A stretch of 64,000 nt of DNA from Erythrobacter mangrovi (GTDB taxonomy: Bacteria; Pseudomonadota; Alphaproteobacteria; Sphingomonadales; Sphingomonadaceae). Of the stretch, positions 42,049 through 51,165 are shown in pieces. Under the pieces are notes generated by a model. It was not told the DNA's origin. It was given only the letters and a program-made list of their open reading frames with translations, and made no database searches. How positions within the stretch are numbered: position 1 is the stretch's first letter; each line of letters opens with the position of its first letter. The stretch is taken from positions 2,281,289 through 2,345,288 of the forward strand of contig NZ_CP053921.1 of the NCBI RefSeq assembly GCF_013260645.1, read 5' to 3'. The position numbers and the translations under genes are program-made.

Positions 42049-43155
42049 TCAGACTATTTCTTCACCACCCAGCGAAACGCGACCCCCTGCGTGCCGTTCC
42101 AGCCGTCCGGCAATCTCCAGTTCGAGCAAGGCGAGCTGGACCGCCGCCGCGTTGCCACCCGACTGGCGGATCAGTTCGTCGACCGGAACCGGTGCCGTGG
42201 TAAGCAGGTCAGCCAGTTCCGCCGGTTCGGCGGCAGCCAGTTCTCCCGGCGCGAAATCGAAGATTGGCACGCCGTCGCAGACCCGCGAGCGCGGTGTACC
42301 GTCGAAACCCGAAAGCAGCTCGACCACGTCTTCGGGCGCATTGACCAGCACCGCACCTTCACGGATCAACTGGTTGCAGCCATGGCTGCGGGCATCGAGC
42401 GGGCTGCCAGGGATGGCCATGACTTCCCGCCCCGCCTCGCCCGCGAGCCGCGCGGTTATCAGCGACCCGGATTTTGGCGCCGCCTCGACCACCAGCGTGC
42501 CGCTGGCGAGCCCGGCAATGATCCGGTTGCGGCTGGGAAAATGGCTGCCGCGCGGTTCGGTGCCCGGGGGCTGTTCGGCCAGCAACAGGCCTTCGCTGGC
42601 AATCCGCTCCTGCAGGGCCTCATGCTGAGGCGGATAGGCAATGTCGATCCCGCTGGCGATCACGCCGATGGTCGAAGGGAGCGCGCCTTCATGCGCCGCT
42701 CCGTCAATGCCGCGCGCCAGGCCGGACACCACGGTGAAACCTGCCTGTGCAAGCGCCGCAGCGAAATCTCGCGCCAGCTTGACCGCCGCTGCGCTGGCAT
42801 TGCGCGCGCCGACCATGGCGACACAGGGCCGTTCGGCAAGCGCAAGGTCTCCGCGCCAGGTCAGGATCGGCGGCGCTCCGTCGATTTCCTTCAGCAGGGC
42901 GGGATAGGCAGGCTGGTCGTGAAAGAGGTATTTGGCCCCCGCCTTGCGGACCGCCTCGACCTCGCGCTCGATCGTTTCGAGCTTGGCGGGGCGATAGGAC
43001 CGCCCGCCCCGCGCGGAGAGGTCTGGCAATGCCTCCAGCGCCGCCCCCGCGGTGCCAAAGCGCTGCAACAGCATGGCATAGCTGACCGGCCCGATATTGG
43101 GTGAGCGCAGCAGCCGGATGCGCGCAAAAGCCTCGTCCTGCGAGAGCGAGATCAC
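42049..43155 (-). CDS. dprA: DNA-processing protein DprA
   Basis: A 368-residue DprA/Smf that loads RecA on incoming single-stranded DNA in transformation. SAM-like N-terminal helices (LLRSPNIGPVSYAMLLQRFG), then the Rossmann core: VAMVGARNASAAA, TVVSGLARGIDGAAHEGAL, GVIASGIDIAYPPQHEAL, EQPPGTEPRGSHFPSRNRIIAGLA and SLITARLAGEAGREVMAIPG. The C-terminal winged-helix part follows (VPVDELIRQSGGNAAAVQLALLELE). Start is GTG 43155, overlapping the plsY stop (GTGA). A longer frame from 43512 is antisense-like and rejected. Confidence 0.94.
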   Translation of the reverse strand: MISLSQDEAFARIRLLRSPNIGPVSYAMLLQRFGTAGAALEALPDLSARGGRSYRPAKLETIEREVEAVRKAGAKYLFHDQPAYPALLKEIDGAPPILTWRGDLALAERPCVAMVGARNASAAAVKLARDFAAALAQAGFTVVSGLARGIDGAAHEGALPSTIGVIASGIDIAYPPQHEALQERIASEGLLLAEQPPGTEPRGSHFPSRNRIIAGLASGTLVVEAAPKSGSLITARLAGEAGREVMAIPGSPLDARSHGCNQLIREGAVLVNAPEDVVELLSGFDGTPRSRVCDGVPIFDFAPGELAAAEPAELADLLTTAPVPVDELIRQSGGNAAAVQLALLELEIAGRLERHAGGRVSLGGEEIV

Positions 43156-43757
43156 CCCTTGGAACCGACTTTCGGTTCCTCGCCACGCACCAGCCGTCCA
43201 ACATTGGCGCGATGCTGGACCAGGACGATGACCGCGATCGCGACCAGCGGCCAGCCGACCGCGGGATAGCCCAGCCCCCACGCGACGACGGGCGCGGCAA
43301 TGACCGTTATCATCGACGAAACCGAAGAGATCCGGCTGAGGGCCAGCGTCGCGGCCCAGATCGCCGCGCAGGCGAGCATCGCCGGCCAGGCAAGCGCGAG
43401 CAACACGCCCGCTGCAGTGGCGAAGCCCTTGCCGCCACGAAAGCCGAGCCAGGGCGTGAAACAATGTCCGGCAACCGCCGCCACGGCGGCAATCCCTTCC
43501 ACGCCAGGCCACAGCTGGGCGACTGCCAGCACTGGCAGTGCACCCTTGGCTGCGTCGAGCAGAACCGTAGCCGCTGCGAGACCCTTGTTGCCGGTTCGCA
43601 GCACGTTGGTGGCACCGATGCTCCCGCTGCCGATCTTGCGAACGTCGCCCAATCCCGCGGCGCGGGTCAGCAACAAGCCGAAAGGAATCGATCCGCAGAA
43701 AAATCCGAACAGCGCCGCGTAAAGCGTGGTGATCGTGAAACCGCTACCGAAATCCAT
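43152..43757 (-). CDS. plsY: Glycerol-3-phosphate acyltransferase PlsY
   Basis: A 201-residue five-helix membrane enzyme that acylates glycerol 3-phosphate from acyl phosphate, starting phospholipid synthesis. Motifs: GSIPFGLLLTRAAGLGDVRKIGSGSIGATNVLRTG (split here into its two known blocks), AGHCFTPWLGFRGGKGFAT and a C-terminal VLVQHRANVGRLVRGEEPKVG. Start at 43757 begins the first helix; upstream in-frame codons run into a palindromic repeat. Overlaps dprA by 4 bases. Divergent from murI. Confidence 0.94.
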   Translation of the reverse strand: MDFGSGFTITTLYAALFGFFCGSIPFGLLLTRAAGLGDVRKIGSGSIGATNVLRTGNKGLAAATVLLDAAKGALPVLAVAQLWPGVEGIAAVAAVAGHCFTPWLGFRGGKGFATAAGVLLALAWPAMLACAAIWAATLALSRISSVSSMITVIAAPVVAWGLGYPAVGWPLVAIAVIVLVQHRANVGRLVRGEEPKVGSKG

Positions 43758-43772
43758 GCTGCGCGTCCCTGT

Positions 43773-43864
43773 CCCGTTAGCCCTGATCTTGTCGAAGGGT
43801 CGTAGTTCTAATAGGCGCTGCGCAAAAGAAAAAGCAGTCCTTCGACTTGCTCGGGACAAACGGA
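43773..43864. repeat. Inverted pair of REP-like elements between plsY and murI
   Basis: CCCTGATCTTGTCGAAGGG (within 43773-43799) and TCCTTCGACTTGCTCGGGAC (43838-43857, running on to ACGGA at 43864) are imperfect inverted copies of the common CCTTCGACAAGCTCAGGAC-type extragenic repeat, spaced about 38 bases. The right copy ends in CGGAG, which serves as the likely Shine-Dalgarno of murI. Confidence 0.75.
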
Positions 43865-43870
43865 GCGAAT

Positions 43871-44671
43871 TTGGACGTATCAGCCGCCTCTCCCATACTG
43901 CTGTTCGATTCCGGCGTTGGCGGGCTCACCGTGCTTGCCGAGGTGCGCAAGGTGCTGCCCGATACCCCGGTGATCTACGCAGCCGACATGGCTGGCCTGC
44001 CCTATGGCGAGAAGAGCGAGGCCGAGATCGCGGCGCGGGTCGCGGGCCTCTTGGGCCGGATGGCCGAACGCTGGCAGCCGCGGCTGGTCTGCATCGCCTG
44101 CAATACGGCCTCGACCATCGCGCTGGGCATGGTTCGCGAAGTGCTCGAAGTGCCGATCGTCGGCACCGTCCCCGCGATCAAGCCTGCGGCGGCGCTGACG
44201 AAGACCGGCACATTCGCGATCCTCGGCACGGTCGCCACCGTGCGCCAGCCCTATGTCGATGCGCTGGAGGCGGAATTCGCCGTCGGCAAGCGCATGCTGC
44301 GCTTCGGTGCGCCGCAGCTCGTCATGCTCGCCGAACGCAAGCTGCGGGGCGGCACGGTTAGCGTGGCCGAAGCCCGCGAGGCGATTGCCGGCTTGCTGGA
44401 GCAGCCCGGCGCCGACGAGATCGACGTACTGGTCCACGCGTGCACCCATTTCCCGCTGCTCGATGACGAGTTGCGCGCGGCGCTCGGCCGCGAGGTGGCC
44501 TTCGTGCACGGAGCCGAGGGTATCGCACGCCGCATCGCCTACTTGACGCAGGGCCAGGAATTCACTCGGTCCGAACCCGACCGCGCGGTCACCACCGGCG
44601 ATCTCGCCGACTTCGAGCAGCTTACAGGGGCCTTCGCCGGATACGGCATCGACCGGCTGGAAAAATTCTAG
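43871..44671 (+). CDS. murI: Glutamate racemase
   Basis: A 266-residue enzyme making D-glutamate for peptidoglycan. ILLFDSGVGGLTVLAEV at the N-terminus, catalytic Cys77 in CIACNTASTIAL, second catalytic Cys in LVHACTHFPLLDDEL. Start is TTG 43871 with CGGAG 8 bases upstream; a TTG at 43847 is possible but sits inside the repeat. Divergent from plsY; a globin-like gene follows after 4 bases. Confidence 0.93.
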   Translation: MDVSAASPILLFDSGVGGLTVLAEVRKVLPDTPVIYAADMAGLPYGEKSEAEIAARVAGLLGRMAERWQPRLVCIACNTASTIALGMVREVLEVPIVGTVPAIKPAAALTKTGTFAILGTVATVRQPYVDALEAEFAVGKRMLRFGAPQLVMLAERKLRGGTVSVAEAREAIAGLLEQPGADEIDVLVHACTHFPLLDDELRAALGREVAFVHGAEGIARRIAYLTQGQEFTRSEPDRAVTTGDLADFEQLTGAFAGYGIDRLEKF

Positions 44672-44675
44672 CGCG

Positions 44676-45155
44676 ATGGCCGAAGACCGGACAAAGCTCG
44701 TGGAACGCAGCCTCACCCGGCTGGCCGAACGGCGCGGCGACGTGACCGATCCGGTGCTGCAGGCCTTCTATGCCAGACATCCCGATGCACGTGCCTCGTT
44801 CGAGCATCACGGTCTCGGCCATATGCGCGAGCTCGAAGGGCGGATGGTTGCCGAGAGCGTGTTCCTGCTGCTGCAATGGGTCGAAGATCCGGCGACCGCG
44901 CGGATCGACCAGGGCACCGCGATCGTCCACCACAACGATACGCTGCTGGTCCCATCGCGCTGGTACCTCGGAATGGTCGATGCGGCGCTCGAAGTGCTGT
45001 TCGAATCCCTCCCCGCCGAGGCTGCCGACGAACGCGACATGTGGCTGGCCGTGCGCGCCGACTATGCGGGTTTTGTCGAGAGCTTGCGGTCGGAATTCTT
45101 TCGCCAAGACGATGGATTGCCACTGCCCGACTTTCCGCCAACGGCCCATACTTAA
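44676..45155 (+). CDS. Globin-like protein of unknown function
   Basis: A 159-residue protein with a globin-like pattern: [20 protein letters not shown] resembles helices B-C and the CD1 Phe; [29 protein letters not shown] places a candidate proximal His (around residue 89-90) before the G helix; [18 protein letters not shown] resembles helix H with its Trp. Overall length fits a single-domain globin. The haem-binding assignment is tentative because the distal position is not clear. It begins 4 bases after murI and is followed, about 100 bases on, by the haem gene hemA, which may not be accidental. Confidence 0.6.
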   Translation: MAEDRTKLVERSLTRLAERRGDVTDPVLQAFYARHPDARASFEHHGLGHMRELEGRMVAESVFLLLQWVEDPATARIDQGTAIVHHNDTLLVPSRWYLGMVDAALEVLFESLPAEAADERDMWLAVRADYAGFVESLRSEFFRQDDGLPLPDFPPTAHT

Positions 45156-45256
45156 GAACCGTTCGCAAAGATCGCAGTGGAATTGCTCGACTTTCCGCCC
45201 TATGTGCCAGCGGTTTCCAGCCGCGGACGGGCGGCGTTGTGACGGGCGGACCCCGC

Positions 45257-46477
45257 GTGAACTACGATCAGATTTTCGACGAAGCCATCGACCGCCTGCA
45301 TGCCGAAGGTCGCTATCGCGTCTTCATCGACATCCTGCGCAATAAGGGCGCCTTCCCGAACGCGCGCTGTTTCGCGGGGCACAACGGGCCCAAGCCGGTC
45401 ACCGTGTGGTGTTCGAACGACTACCTCGCCATGGGCCAGCACCCCAAGGTCATCGCCGCTATGGAAGAAGCGCTGCATGATGTCGGCGCCGGTTCGGGCG
45501 GCACGCGCAACATCGGCGGCAACACCCATTACCACATCCAGCTCGAGCGGGAGCTGGCCGATCTTCATGGCAAGGATGGCGCGCTGCTGTTCACCAGCGG
45601 CTATGTCTCGAACGACGCCACGCTCTCGACACTGGCCAAACTGCTCCCGGGCTGCATCATCTTTTCCGACGAGCTCAACCACGCCAGCATGATCGCGGGC
45701 ATCCGCAATGCCGGTTGCGAGAAGCGCGTATTCCGCCACAACGACGTGGCGCACCTCGAAGAATTGCTCGCTGCGGAAGATCCCTCGATACCCAAGCTGA
45801 TCGCCTTCGAGAGCGTCTATTCGATGGACGGCGACGTAGCCCCGATCCACGCAATCTGCGACCTGGCCGAGAAATACAACGCGCTCACCTACATCGACGA
45901 GGTTCACGCGGTCGGCATGTACGGCAAGCGCGGCGGCGGCATCACCGAGCGCGACGAAGCCGCCCACCGCATCGACATCATCGAGGGCACGCTGGGCAAG
46001 GCCTTCGGCGTCATGGGCGGCTACATCGCTGCCGACACCCGGATCATCGACTGTATCCGCAGCTATGCCCCCGGCTTCATCTTCACCACCTCGCTCAGCC
46101 CCGTGCTGGTAGCGGGCGTGCTGGCGGCGGTTCGCCACCTCAAGGAATCGAGCGAAGAGCGCGACGGGCAGCAGGCCGCGGCCGCCCTGCTTAAGCAGAA
46201 GATGCGCGACGCCGGCCTGCCGGTGATGGACAGCACCACGCACATCGTCCCGCTGATGGTCGGCGATCCGGTCCGCGCGAAGAAAATCAGCGACATCCTG
46301 CTCGCCGAATACGGCGTCTATGTGCAGCCGATCAATTTCCCGACCGTGCCGCGCGGGACCGAGCGCCTGCGCTTCACCCCCGGCCCCGCGCATACCGAGG
46401 CGCTGATGGACGGCCTGGTCGACGCGCTGGTCGAAATCTGGGGCCGGCTCGAACTGGAGCTCAGGAAGGCGGCCTGA
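45257..46477 (+). CDS. hemA: 5-aminolevulinate synthase
   Basis: A 406-residue PLP enzyme condensing glycine and succinyl-CoA, the first step of tetrapyrrole synthesis by the C4 (Shemin) route, found in alphaproteobacteria and mitochondria. [55 protein letters not shown] and the PLP Lys248 in [14 protein letters not shown], the same number as in Rhodobacter ALAS. GTG start at 45257 with GGCGGA upstream. A longer frame from 44876 is shadow. Confidence 0.95.
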   Translation: MNYDQIFDEAIDRLHAEGRYRVFIDILRNKGAFPNARCFAGHNGPKPVTVWCSNDYLAMGQHPKVIAAMEEALHDVGAGSGGTRNIGGNTHYHIQLERELADLHGKDGALLFTSGYVSNDATLSTLAKLLPGCIIFSDELNHASMIAGIRNAGCEKRVFRHNDVAHLEELLAAEDPSIPKLIAFESVYSMDGDVAPIHAICDLAEKYNALTYIDEVHAVGMYGKRGGGITERDEAAHRIDIIEGTLGKAFGVMGGYIAADTRIIDCIRSYAPGFIFTTSLSPVLVAGVLAAVRHLKESSEERDGQQAAAALLKQKMRDAGLPVMDSTTHIVPLMVGDPVRAKKISDILLAEYGVYVQPINFPTVPRGTERLRFTPGPAHTEALMDGLVDALVEIWGRLELELRKAA

Positions 46478-46524
46478 TCGGCCGCCCCCTGTTCCTCAGG
46501 GCAGGGTCTTCCTAAATAGCGGCG

Positions 46525-47712
46525 ATGCAGGCCCTTGCCTCCAGCCGGTTCCGCGAGAACTCACCCCTGTTCGGGGTCTTGGCCCTGCTCGTGCTCGCTT
46601 TCGCGGCCTTGGCCGCTGTCGGACACCAGGTTCCTCGATCCCTTGCAGCCGCGGAGCAAGCCGCGCAGGCCCCGCTTGAAGCCCTTCCGGCCAGCGGCGA
46701 AGATGCGGGTATCCTCTTCTCGACCCTCGATCCCGAAGCAGCCCGCGCGCGCAATGCAGCGGTGGGCTTTGCCTATGCCACGTCCGATCCTGCACCCTCG
46801 TTCCACTTCCGCGGCAACGGCGTAGACCGCAACCGCGCGCGCGACTGCCTGGCGCTGGCGGCACTGGCCGAAGCGGGCGCGGGCGACGCCGATCAGCGCG
46901 CGGTGATGCAGGTGGTGCTCAATCGCGTGCGTCACCCCGCCTTCGCCGGGACCGTATGCGGCGTGGTATTCGAAGGCTCGCAGCGCCCCACCGGGTGCCA
47001 GTTCACCTTCACCTGCGACGGCTCGCTGGCGCGGACCTACCCCGAAAGCCTGTGGCGCTCGGCGCGCGCGCGGGCGGAAGAGGCGCTGGGCGGCTATGTC
47101 GACGGCAAAGTGGGCAGCGCGACACACTACCATGCAGACTACGTCTATCCCGCCTGGAGCGGAGAGCTGGACAAGATTGCGGCGGTGGGACCGCACCTGT
47201 TCTTCCGCTGGAAGGGTGCCTGGGGCAGCAGCCATGCGCTCTCGGCCCGCTATTCCGGCGGCGAACCCGATCCGCTGGCCTTGCGCACGTTGGCGCAAGA
47301 GGTCGAGCGGCCCGAAGACCTGCTTCCGCGGCTCGCCGATGCGGGCACGGCGGTGCGCAGCATCACGGCTTCAGACACGCCGCGCGACGCGGGCTTGCTT
47401 GCACCGCGACCGACCGCACCCGGATCGCCCGCGCCGGGGGTGCACTTCGTCCTCGTCGGCTCGGGCGATTCCCCCGATGCGCTGGTCGAGCGGGCCCGCG
47501 CCCTGTGCCCGGGGGATCGCTATTGCCAGGTCTATGGCTGGGACGATCCGGCGGCGATCCCCGCCAAGCTGCCGCTGCCCTCATCGGCGCGCGCCAGCCT
47601 GCGCTTCAGCTTCCTTCCTTCCCGTTCGGGCAATGGTGAAGTTGCCTATTTCGATTGCCGTCTCTTCCCGGCGCCCAGTGCCGGGACCTGCCTTCCCCGC
47701 ACCCTCAACTGA
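46525..47712 (+). CDS. SleB-like cell wall hydrolase
   Basis: A 395-residue exported or membrane-anchored peptidoglycan hydrolase. One hydrophobic N-terminal helix (about 15-35), then Hydrolase_2 domain about 105-220: CLALAALAEAGAGDADQRAVMQVVLNRVRHPAFAGTVCGVVFEG, QFTFTCDGS, and ATHYHADYVYPAWS with likely catalytic Glu equivalent replaced by Ala-Glu-Ala context (LAALAEAG). A Cys-containing C-terminal part follows (VHFVLVGSGDSPDALVERARALCPGDRYC), perhaps a separate small domain. Role in cell-wall turnover is from the family. Confidence 0.82.
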   Translation: MQALASSRFRENSPLFGVLALLVLAFAALAAVGHQVPRSLAAAEQAAQAPLEALPASGEDAGILFSTLDPEAARARNAAVGFAYATSDPAPSFHFRGNGVDRNRARDCLALAALAEAGAGDADQRAVMQVVLNRVRHPAFAGTVCGVVFEGSQRPTGCQFTFTCDGSLARTYPESLWRSARARAEEALGGYVDGKVGSATHYHADYVYPAWSGELDKIAAVGPHLFFRWKGAWGSSHALSARYSGGEPDPLALRTLAQEVERPEDLLPRLADAGTAVRSITASDTPRDAGLLAPRPTAPGSPAPGVHFVLVGSGDSPDALVERARALCPGDRYCQVYGWDDPAAIPAKLPLPSSARASLRFSFLPSRSGNGEVAYFDCRLFPAPSAGTCLPRTLN

Positions 47713-47765
47713 GGGTCTGGCCGCCCTTCCCCTTGCGTGTTAGCCTTGCCGCGAGGGAGAGAGGC

Positions 47766-48623
47766 ATGGCCACACAGCTCGACAAGAGCCGGCTCGACAC
47801 GGGCACGCTCGATATTCATCCGATGACCCCCGCGATCGGCGCGGAAATCCTCAACATCGATCTTGGCGTACCTGACATTGCCGACCGTGTGCCCGAAATC
47901 CGCGCCGCCCTGCTGAAGTACGGGGTGATCTTCTTTCGCGACCAGAACCTGACGCAGGAACAGCACATTGCCTTTGCGCGGCACTTCGGCGAACTCGAGA
48001 TCCATCCGGCGACGCCCAGGGACCAGCCAAATCCCGAAGTGCTGCGGATCGCGCATGGGCCCGATAGCCGAGGGCAGGAGAACAACTGGCATTCGGACGT
48101 CACCTGGCGCGAATGCCCATCGCTCGGCTCGATCCTCTATGCGCGCGAAGTCCCGCCTGTCGGCGGCGACACGCTGTTCGCCAATATGCACCTGGCCTAC
48201 GAGCGCCTGTCGGAGCAGATGCAGCGCTTCTGCGAAGGCCTGACCGCGGTGCACGACATCGCCCGCGTCTTCGCCCGCCGCCTCGGCAAGGCGCCCGAGG
48301 AACTGCATGCGAAATACCCGCCGATGCATCATCCGGTGATCCGCACGCACCCGGAGACGGGCGAACGCGCGATCTATGTCAATGTCGGCTTCACCAGCCA
48401 TATCGAGGGCTTGAGCGACAAGGAGAGCCGCTGGCTGCTCGACCATCTCTATGCCACGGCGATGGACGTCGAGATCCAGTGTCGCTTCCGCTGGCGGGAG
48501 AATTCGATCGCCTTCTGGGACAATCGCGTGTGCCAGCACCTCGCCGTTTCGGACTATTTCCCCGCACGACGGGTAATGGAGCGAGTCACCATCGCGGGAG
48601 ATCGGCCTTACTTGGAAGGCTAA
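47766..48623 (+). CDS. TauD/TfdA family Fe(II)/2-oxoglutarate dioxygenase
   Basis: A 285-residue non-haem iron dioxygenase. Facial triad candidates: His109 and Asp111 in WHSDVTW and the distal His about 258 in NRVCQHLAVSDY, with 2-oxoglutarate Arg nearby (ARRVMERV). Length and DQNLTQEQHIAFARHFGELEIHP fit the taurine/2,4-D dioxygenase class. Start at 47766 follows GGAGAGAGGC. No transport genes for taurine or alkanesulfonates are adjacent, so the substrate is unknown. Confidence 0.88.
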   Translation: MATQLDKSRLDTGTLDIHPMTPAIGAEILNIDLGVPDIADRVPEIRAALLKYGVIFFRDQNLTQEQHIAFARHFGELEIHPATPRDQPNPEVLRIAHGPDSRGQENNWHSDVTWRECPSLGSILYAREVPPVGGDTLFANMHLAYERLSEQMQRFCEGLTAVHDIARVFARRLGKAPEELHAKYPPMHHPVIRTHPETGERAIYVNVGFTSHIEGLSDKESRWLLDHLYATAMDVEIQCRFRWRENSIAFWDNRVCQHLAVSDYFPARRVMERVTIAGDRPYLEG

Positions 48624-48776
48624 AGCACTGCATTCAGCCGCAAGATCGGCAAGATCCGCCATCGTCTCATAGCGTGTTTTGCGCGGCATTCTTCTTGTCA
48701 TATACCGGTAAGATTCCGCTAGTGCTTCTGCGAAAAAAGTCGTAATTCACTGCCAAATTGGTGGGGGGTGACTGCG

Positions 48777-49760
48777 ATGAAACAAGGCGCGGGAACTGTT
48801 CTTCTGGTCGCCGGATTGGTCATCACTTCATGCGGAGGAGGCGACTCTTCCTCGCCCCCATCCGGTGGTAGTCCGCCACCGCCGGTTTCATCGCCATCGC
48901 CACCACCTTCTCCGCCGCCTCCTTCTATATCCTACCTGAAGTTCGACGAACTGACCGGCGACCAACAGTTCCTGGCCGGTTGCGGCAATCTGTTCGGTAC
49001 GGGCGGCAATACGTCCTCGGAAGGTTTGGGCACCTATCCGGGCAATCCGGAGGCCACGGCCCACAATTATAGCGCCTCGCTCAGCTCATGGGAGATCAAG
49101 GGATTCGCCCGTGATGATTCGAACGGACCGGAATACACTTATACCTTCGGCCCGGCTGAGGAAGATGCCACGTCGACCGACATCTTTCGCATCTATCGCA
49201 AAACCCTGAACGGCTTCGTCAACGAGTTCACGATAACGAAGCGCGCACTTGGGGCAATGGCCGGCCAATATGTGCGCCAGACACGACTGGTCGCAAAGCC
49301 GGGCACCAATGTAATCGATATCCATTGCGTTATCGGGGTGCCGACCGTGAGGGACGACTCGCTTCCAGGCGTAATTTCCTATCCGGATCAGGCGATCTCA
49401 GGAACCGCCATCAGTTCCAGTGGGACTCGCTACGATCTCGGTACCAGTACAGCGACATTCAATTACCAACTGGGGATGGAACAATTCTCCTACACCATCC
49501 ATCTGATTGGTCGCGAAGTGACCTCGTCAGGCATCAGCTCCACCTCGATTGATCTCGGGAATTATGGCGCCAATGGTTTTATCATTCCGCCAGACAAGAC
49601 GTTCAGTGCGCCGCTGAATTCGAGTAGCGGACCTGCTGGAACCATGGGCGGCGGCTTCTTCGGACCGCAAGGCGTGGAAATGGGGTACGGCTTCTCAGGC
49701 AGCGGGTCCGCCTCGGGAATCTCATTCCAGTTCGGCGGAACGGTCGTGGGCCGAAGATAG
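48777..49760 (+). CDS. TbpB-like barrel lipoprotein
   Basis: A 327-residue lipoprotein with lipobox LVITSCGGG (Cys19), a Ser/Pro-rich linker (SPSPPPSPPPP-type, about 28-52) and a beta-rich body. The end (GTMGGGFFGPQGVEMGYGFSGSGS) matches the C-terminal barrel motif of transferrin-binding protein B-like lipoproteins, where G-x-F-[YF]-G-P-x-A-x-E-x-G-G closes an 8-stranded barrel. Such surface lipoproteins may be Slam substrates; no Slam or TonB receptor gene is next to it. ATG 48777 preferred over GTG 48768 because the GGGGGG motif is then 8 bases upstream. Confidence 0.78.
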   Translation: MKQGAGTVLLVAGLVITSCGGGDSSSPPSGGSPPPPVSSPSPPPSPPPPSISYLKFDELTGDQQFLAGCGNLFGTGGNTSSEGLGTYPGNPEATAHNYSASLSSWEIKGFARDDSNGPEYTYTFGPAEEDATSTDIFRIYRKTLNGFVNEFTITKRALGAMAGQYVRQTRLVAKPGTNVIDIHCVIGVPTVRDDSLPGVISYPDQAISGTAISSSGTRYDLGTSTATFNYQLGMEQFSYTIHLIGREVTSSGISSTSIDLGNYGANGFIIPPDKTFSAPLNSSSGPAGTMGGGFFGPQGVEMGYGFSGSGSASGISFQFGGTVVGRR

Positions 49761-49845
49761 CGTGCGAATTCGGACGATTCCCTAGCGTACTTTGCGCTCG
49801 CCTTGCGGCGCGCTAATCCTCTTCGCAAACGCGTGGAGAGAATGA

Positions 49846-50541
49846 ATGAGCGGTAATCCGGAAATGAGCTTTGCAGATGTGGTGCGCGGGCGTCGTTCGA
49901 TCCGCGGCTATCTCGACAAACCGGTGCCGCGCGCGTTGATCGAGGAAATCCTGGAGATCGCAATGCGCGCGCCCTCCTCGATGAACACCCAGCCGTGGAA
50001 CTTCCACGTCATCACCGGCGAACCGCTCGACCGGATCCGCAAGGGCAATACCGAGAACATCCTCGCGGGCGTCCCCGACAGCCGCGAATTCCGCCGTGGC
50101 AGCGCCTTCGAAGGCGTCCATCGCGAGCGGCAGATCCATGTCGCCAAACAGCTGTTCGGTGCGATGGGCATCGAACGCGACGACAAGGAGCGGCGGCAGG
50201 ATTGGGTGCTGCGCGGCTTCCGCCAGTTCGACGCTCCGGTCTGCGTGATCATCACCTACGACCGCGTCCTCGACGACGGGGACGACAGCAAGTTCGACTG
50301 CGGGGCGGTGACGACCGCGCTGGTCAACGCGGCATGGAGCCGCGGGCTCGGCTGCGTTATCAATTCACAGGGCATCATGCAAAGTCCTGTGGTGCGCGAA
50401 CATGCCGGAATCCCGGACGACCAGGTGATCATGAAGGCGGTCGCCCTGGGTTGGCCCGACGAGACATTCCCCGCCAACGCCGTGGTCAGCACGCGCAAGA
50501 GCGTGGAGGAAGCGGCGCGCTTCGTCGGTTTCTCCGACTGA
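49846..50541 (+). CDS. Nitroreductase family FMN protein
   Basis: A 231-residue flavoprotein. RGRRSIRGYLDKPVPRALIEEIL and MRAPSSMNTQPWNFHVITG are the FMN-binding N-terminal motifs; GAVTTALVNAAWSRGLGCVINSQ and VALGWPDETFPAN complete the fold. These enzymes reduce nitroaromatics, quinones or flavins with NAD(P)H. Convergent with an isomerase gene (3-base gap). Role is generic. Confidence 0.9.
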   Translation: MSGNPEMSFADVVRGRRSIRGYLDKPVPRALIEEILEIAMRAPSSMNTQPWNFHVITGEPLDRIRKGNTENILAGVPDSREFRRGSAFEGVHRERQIHVAKQLFGAMGIERDDKERRQDWVLRGFRQFDAPVCVIITYDRVLDDGDDSKFDCGAVTTALVNAAWSRGLGCVINSQGIMQSPVVREHAGIPDDQVIMKAVALGWPDETFPANAVVSTRKSVEEAARFVGFSD

Positions 50542-50544
50542 CCC

Positions 50545-51165
50545 TTATCCCCCGGCCAGCATGGCGACTTGCTGACGCACCAGCGGCAGCTGGTCATTGC
50601 CGAAATACATGTGTTCGCCGCCGACGAAGATCGTCGGCGAACCGAACGCACCGCGCGCGATCGCTTCCTCGGTATTGGCGCGCAGCCGGTCCTTGATCGG
50701 CTGGCTCGATGCGCGATCACCAAGAGTGGTGCCGTCAAAGCCCGCCTCATCCGCCACTGCCACCAGCACGGCGGGATCGTCGAGATTGCGGGCGTCGGTG
50801 AAATAGGCGTCGAACGCCGCATGGGCGAAGCGTTCCAGGGCTTCCTGGTCGTCTTCCAGCGCGCAGCAGAAGCGCATGGCGTGGACCGATTTCAGCGGAT
50901 GATATTCGGAAGGGAAGTTCATCCCTACCCCCGCCAGCTGCGCCCATTGCTTGAGCCAGCCGAAGCTGCGCGCAAGCCGCGCCGCATTCTCAGGCTTGCG
51001 GCTTTCGTAAACTGCCGGGTTCACGGCGTTGAATACCCCGCCGACCAGGAACGGCCGCCAGGTGATCGCATGGTCGAGGCCAGCGAGCGTCGAGCGGATA
51101 TTGGCGAAGGCTAGCCGCGTCCATGGGCTCGACAGGTCGAAGAAGAACTCGATGGGAACCGTCAT
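50545..51165 (-). CDS. HCCA isomerase/DsbA-fold protein, second copy
   Basis: A 206-residue relative of the protein at 13233-13841. EFFFDLSSPWTRLAFANI is the N-terminal region, with SPWTR at the active site, and RGAFGSPTIFVGGEHMYFGNDQ the C-terminal signature. Low overall identity to its paralogue implies different substrates. It overlaps the upstream GST gene by 4 bases (ATGA) and probably acts in the same glutathione-dependent step. Confidence 0.87.
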   Translation of the reverse strand: MTVPIEFFFDLSSPWTRLAFANIRSTLAGLDHAITWRPFLVGGVFNAVNPAVYESRKPENAARLARSFGWLKQWAQLAGVGMNFPSEYHPLKSVHAMRFCCALEDDQEALERFAHAAFDAYFTDARNLDDPAVLVAVADEAGFDGTTLGDRASSQPIKDRLRANTEEAIARGAFGSPTIFVGGEHMYFGNDQLPLVRQQVAMLAGG

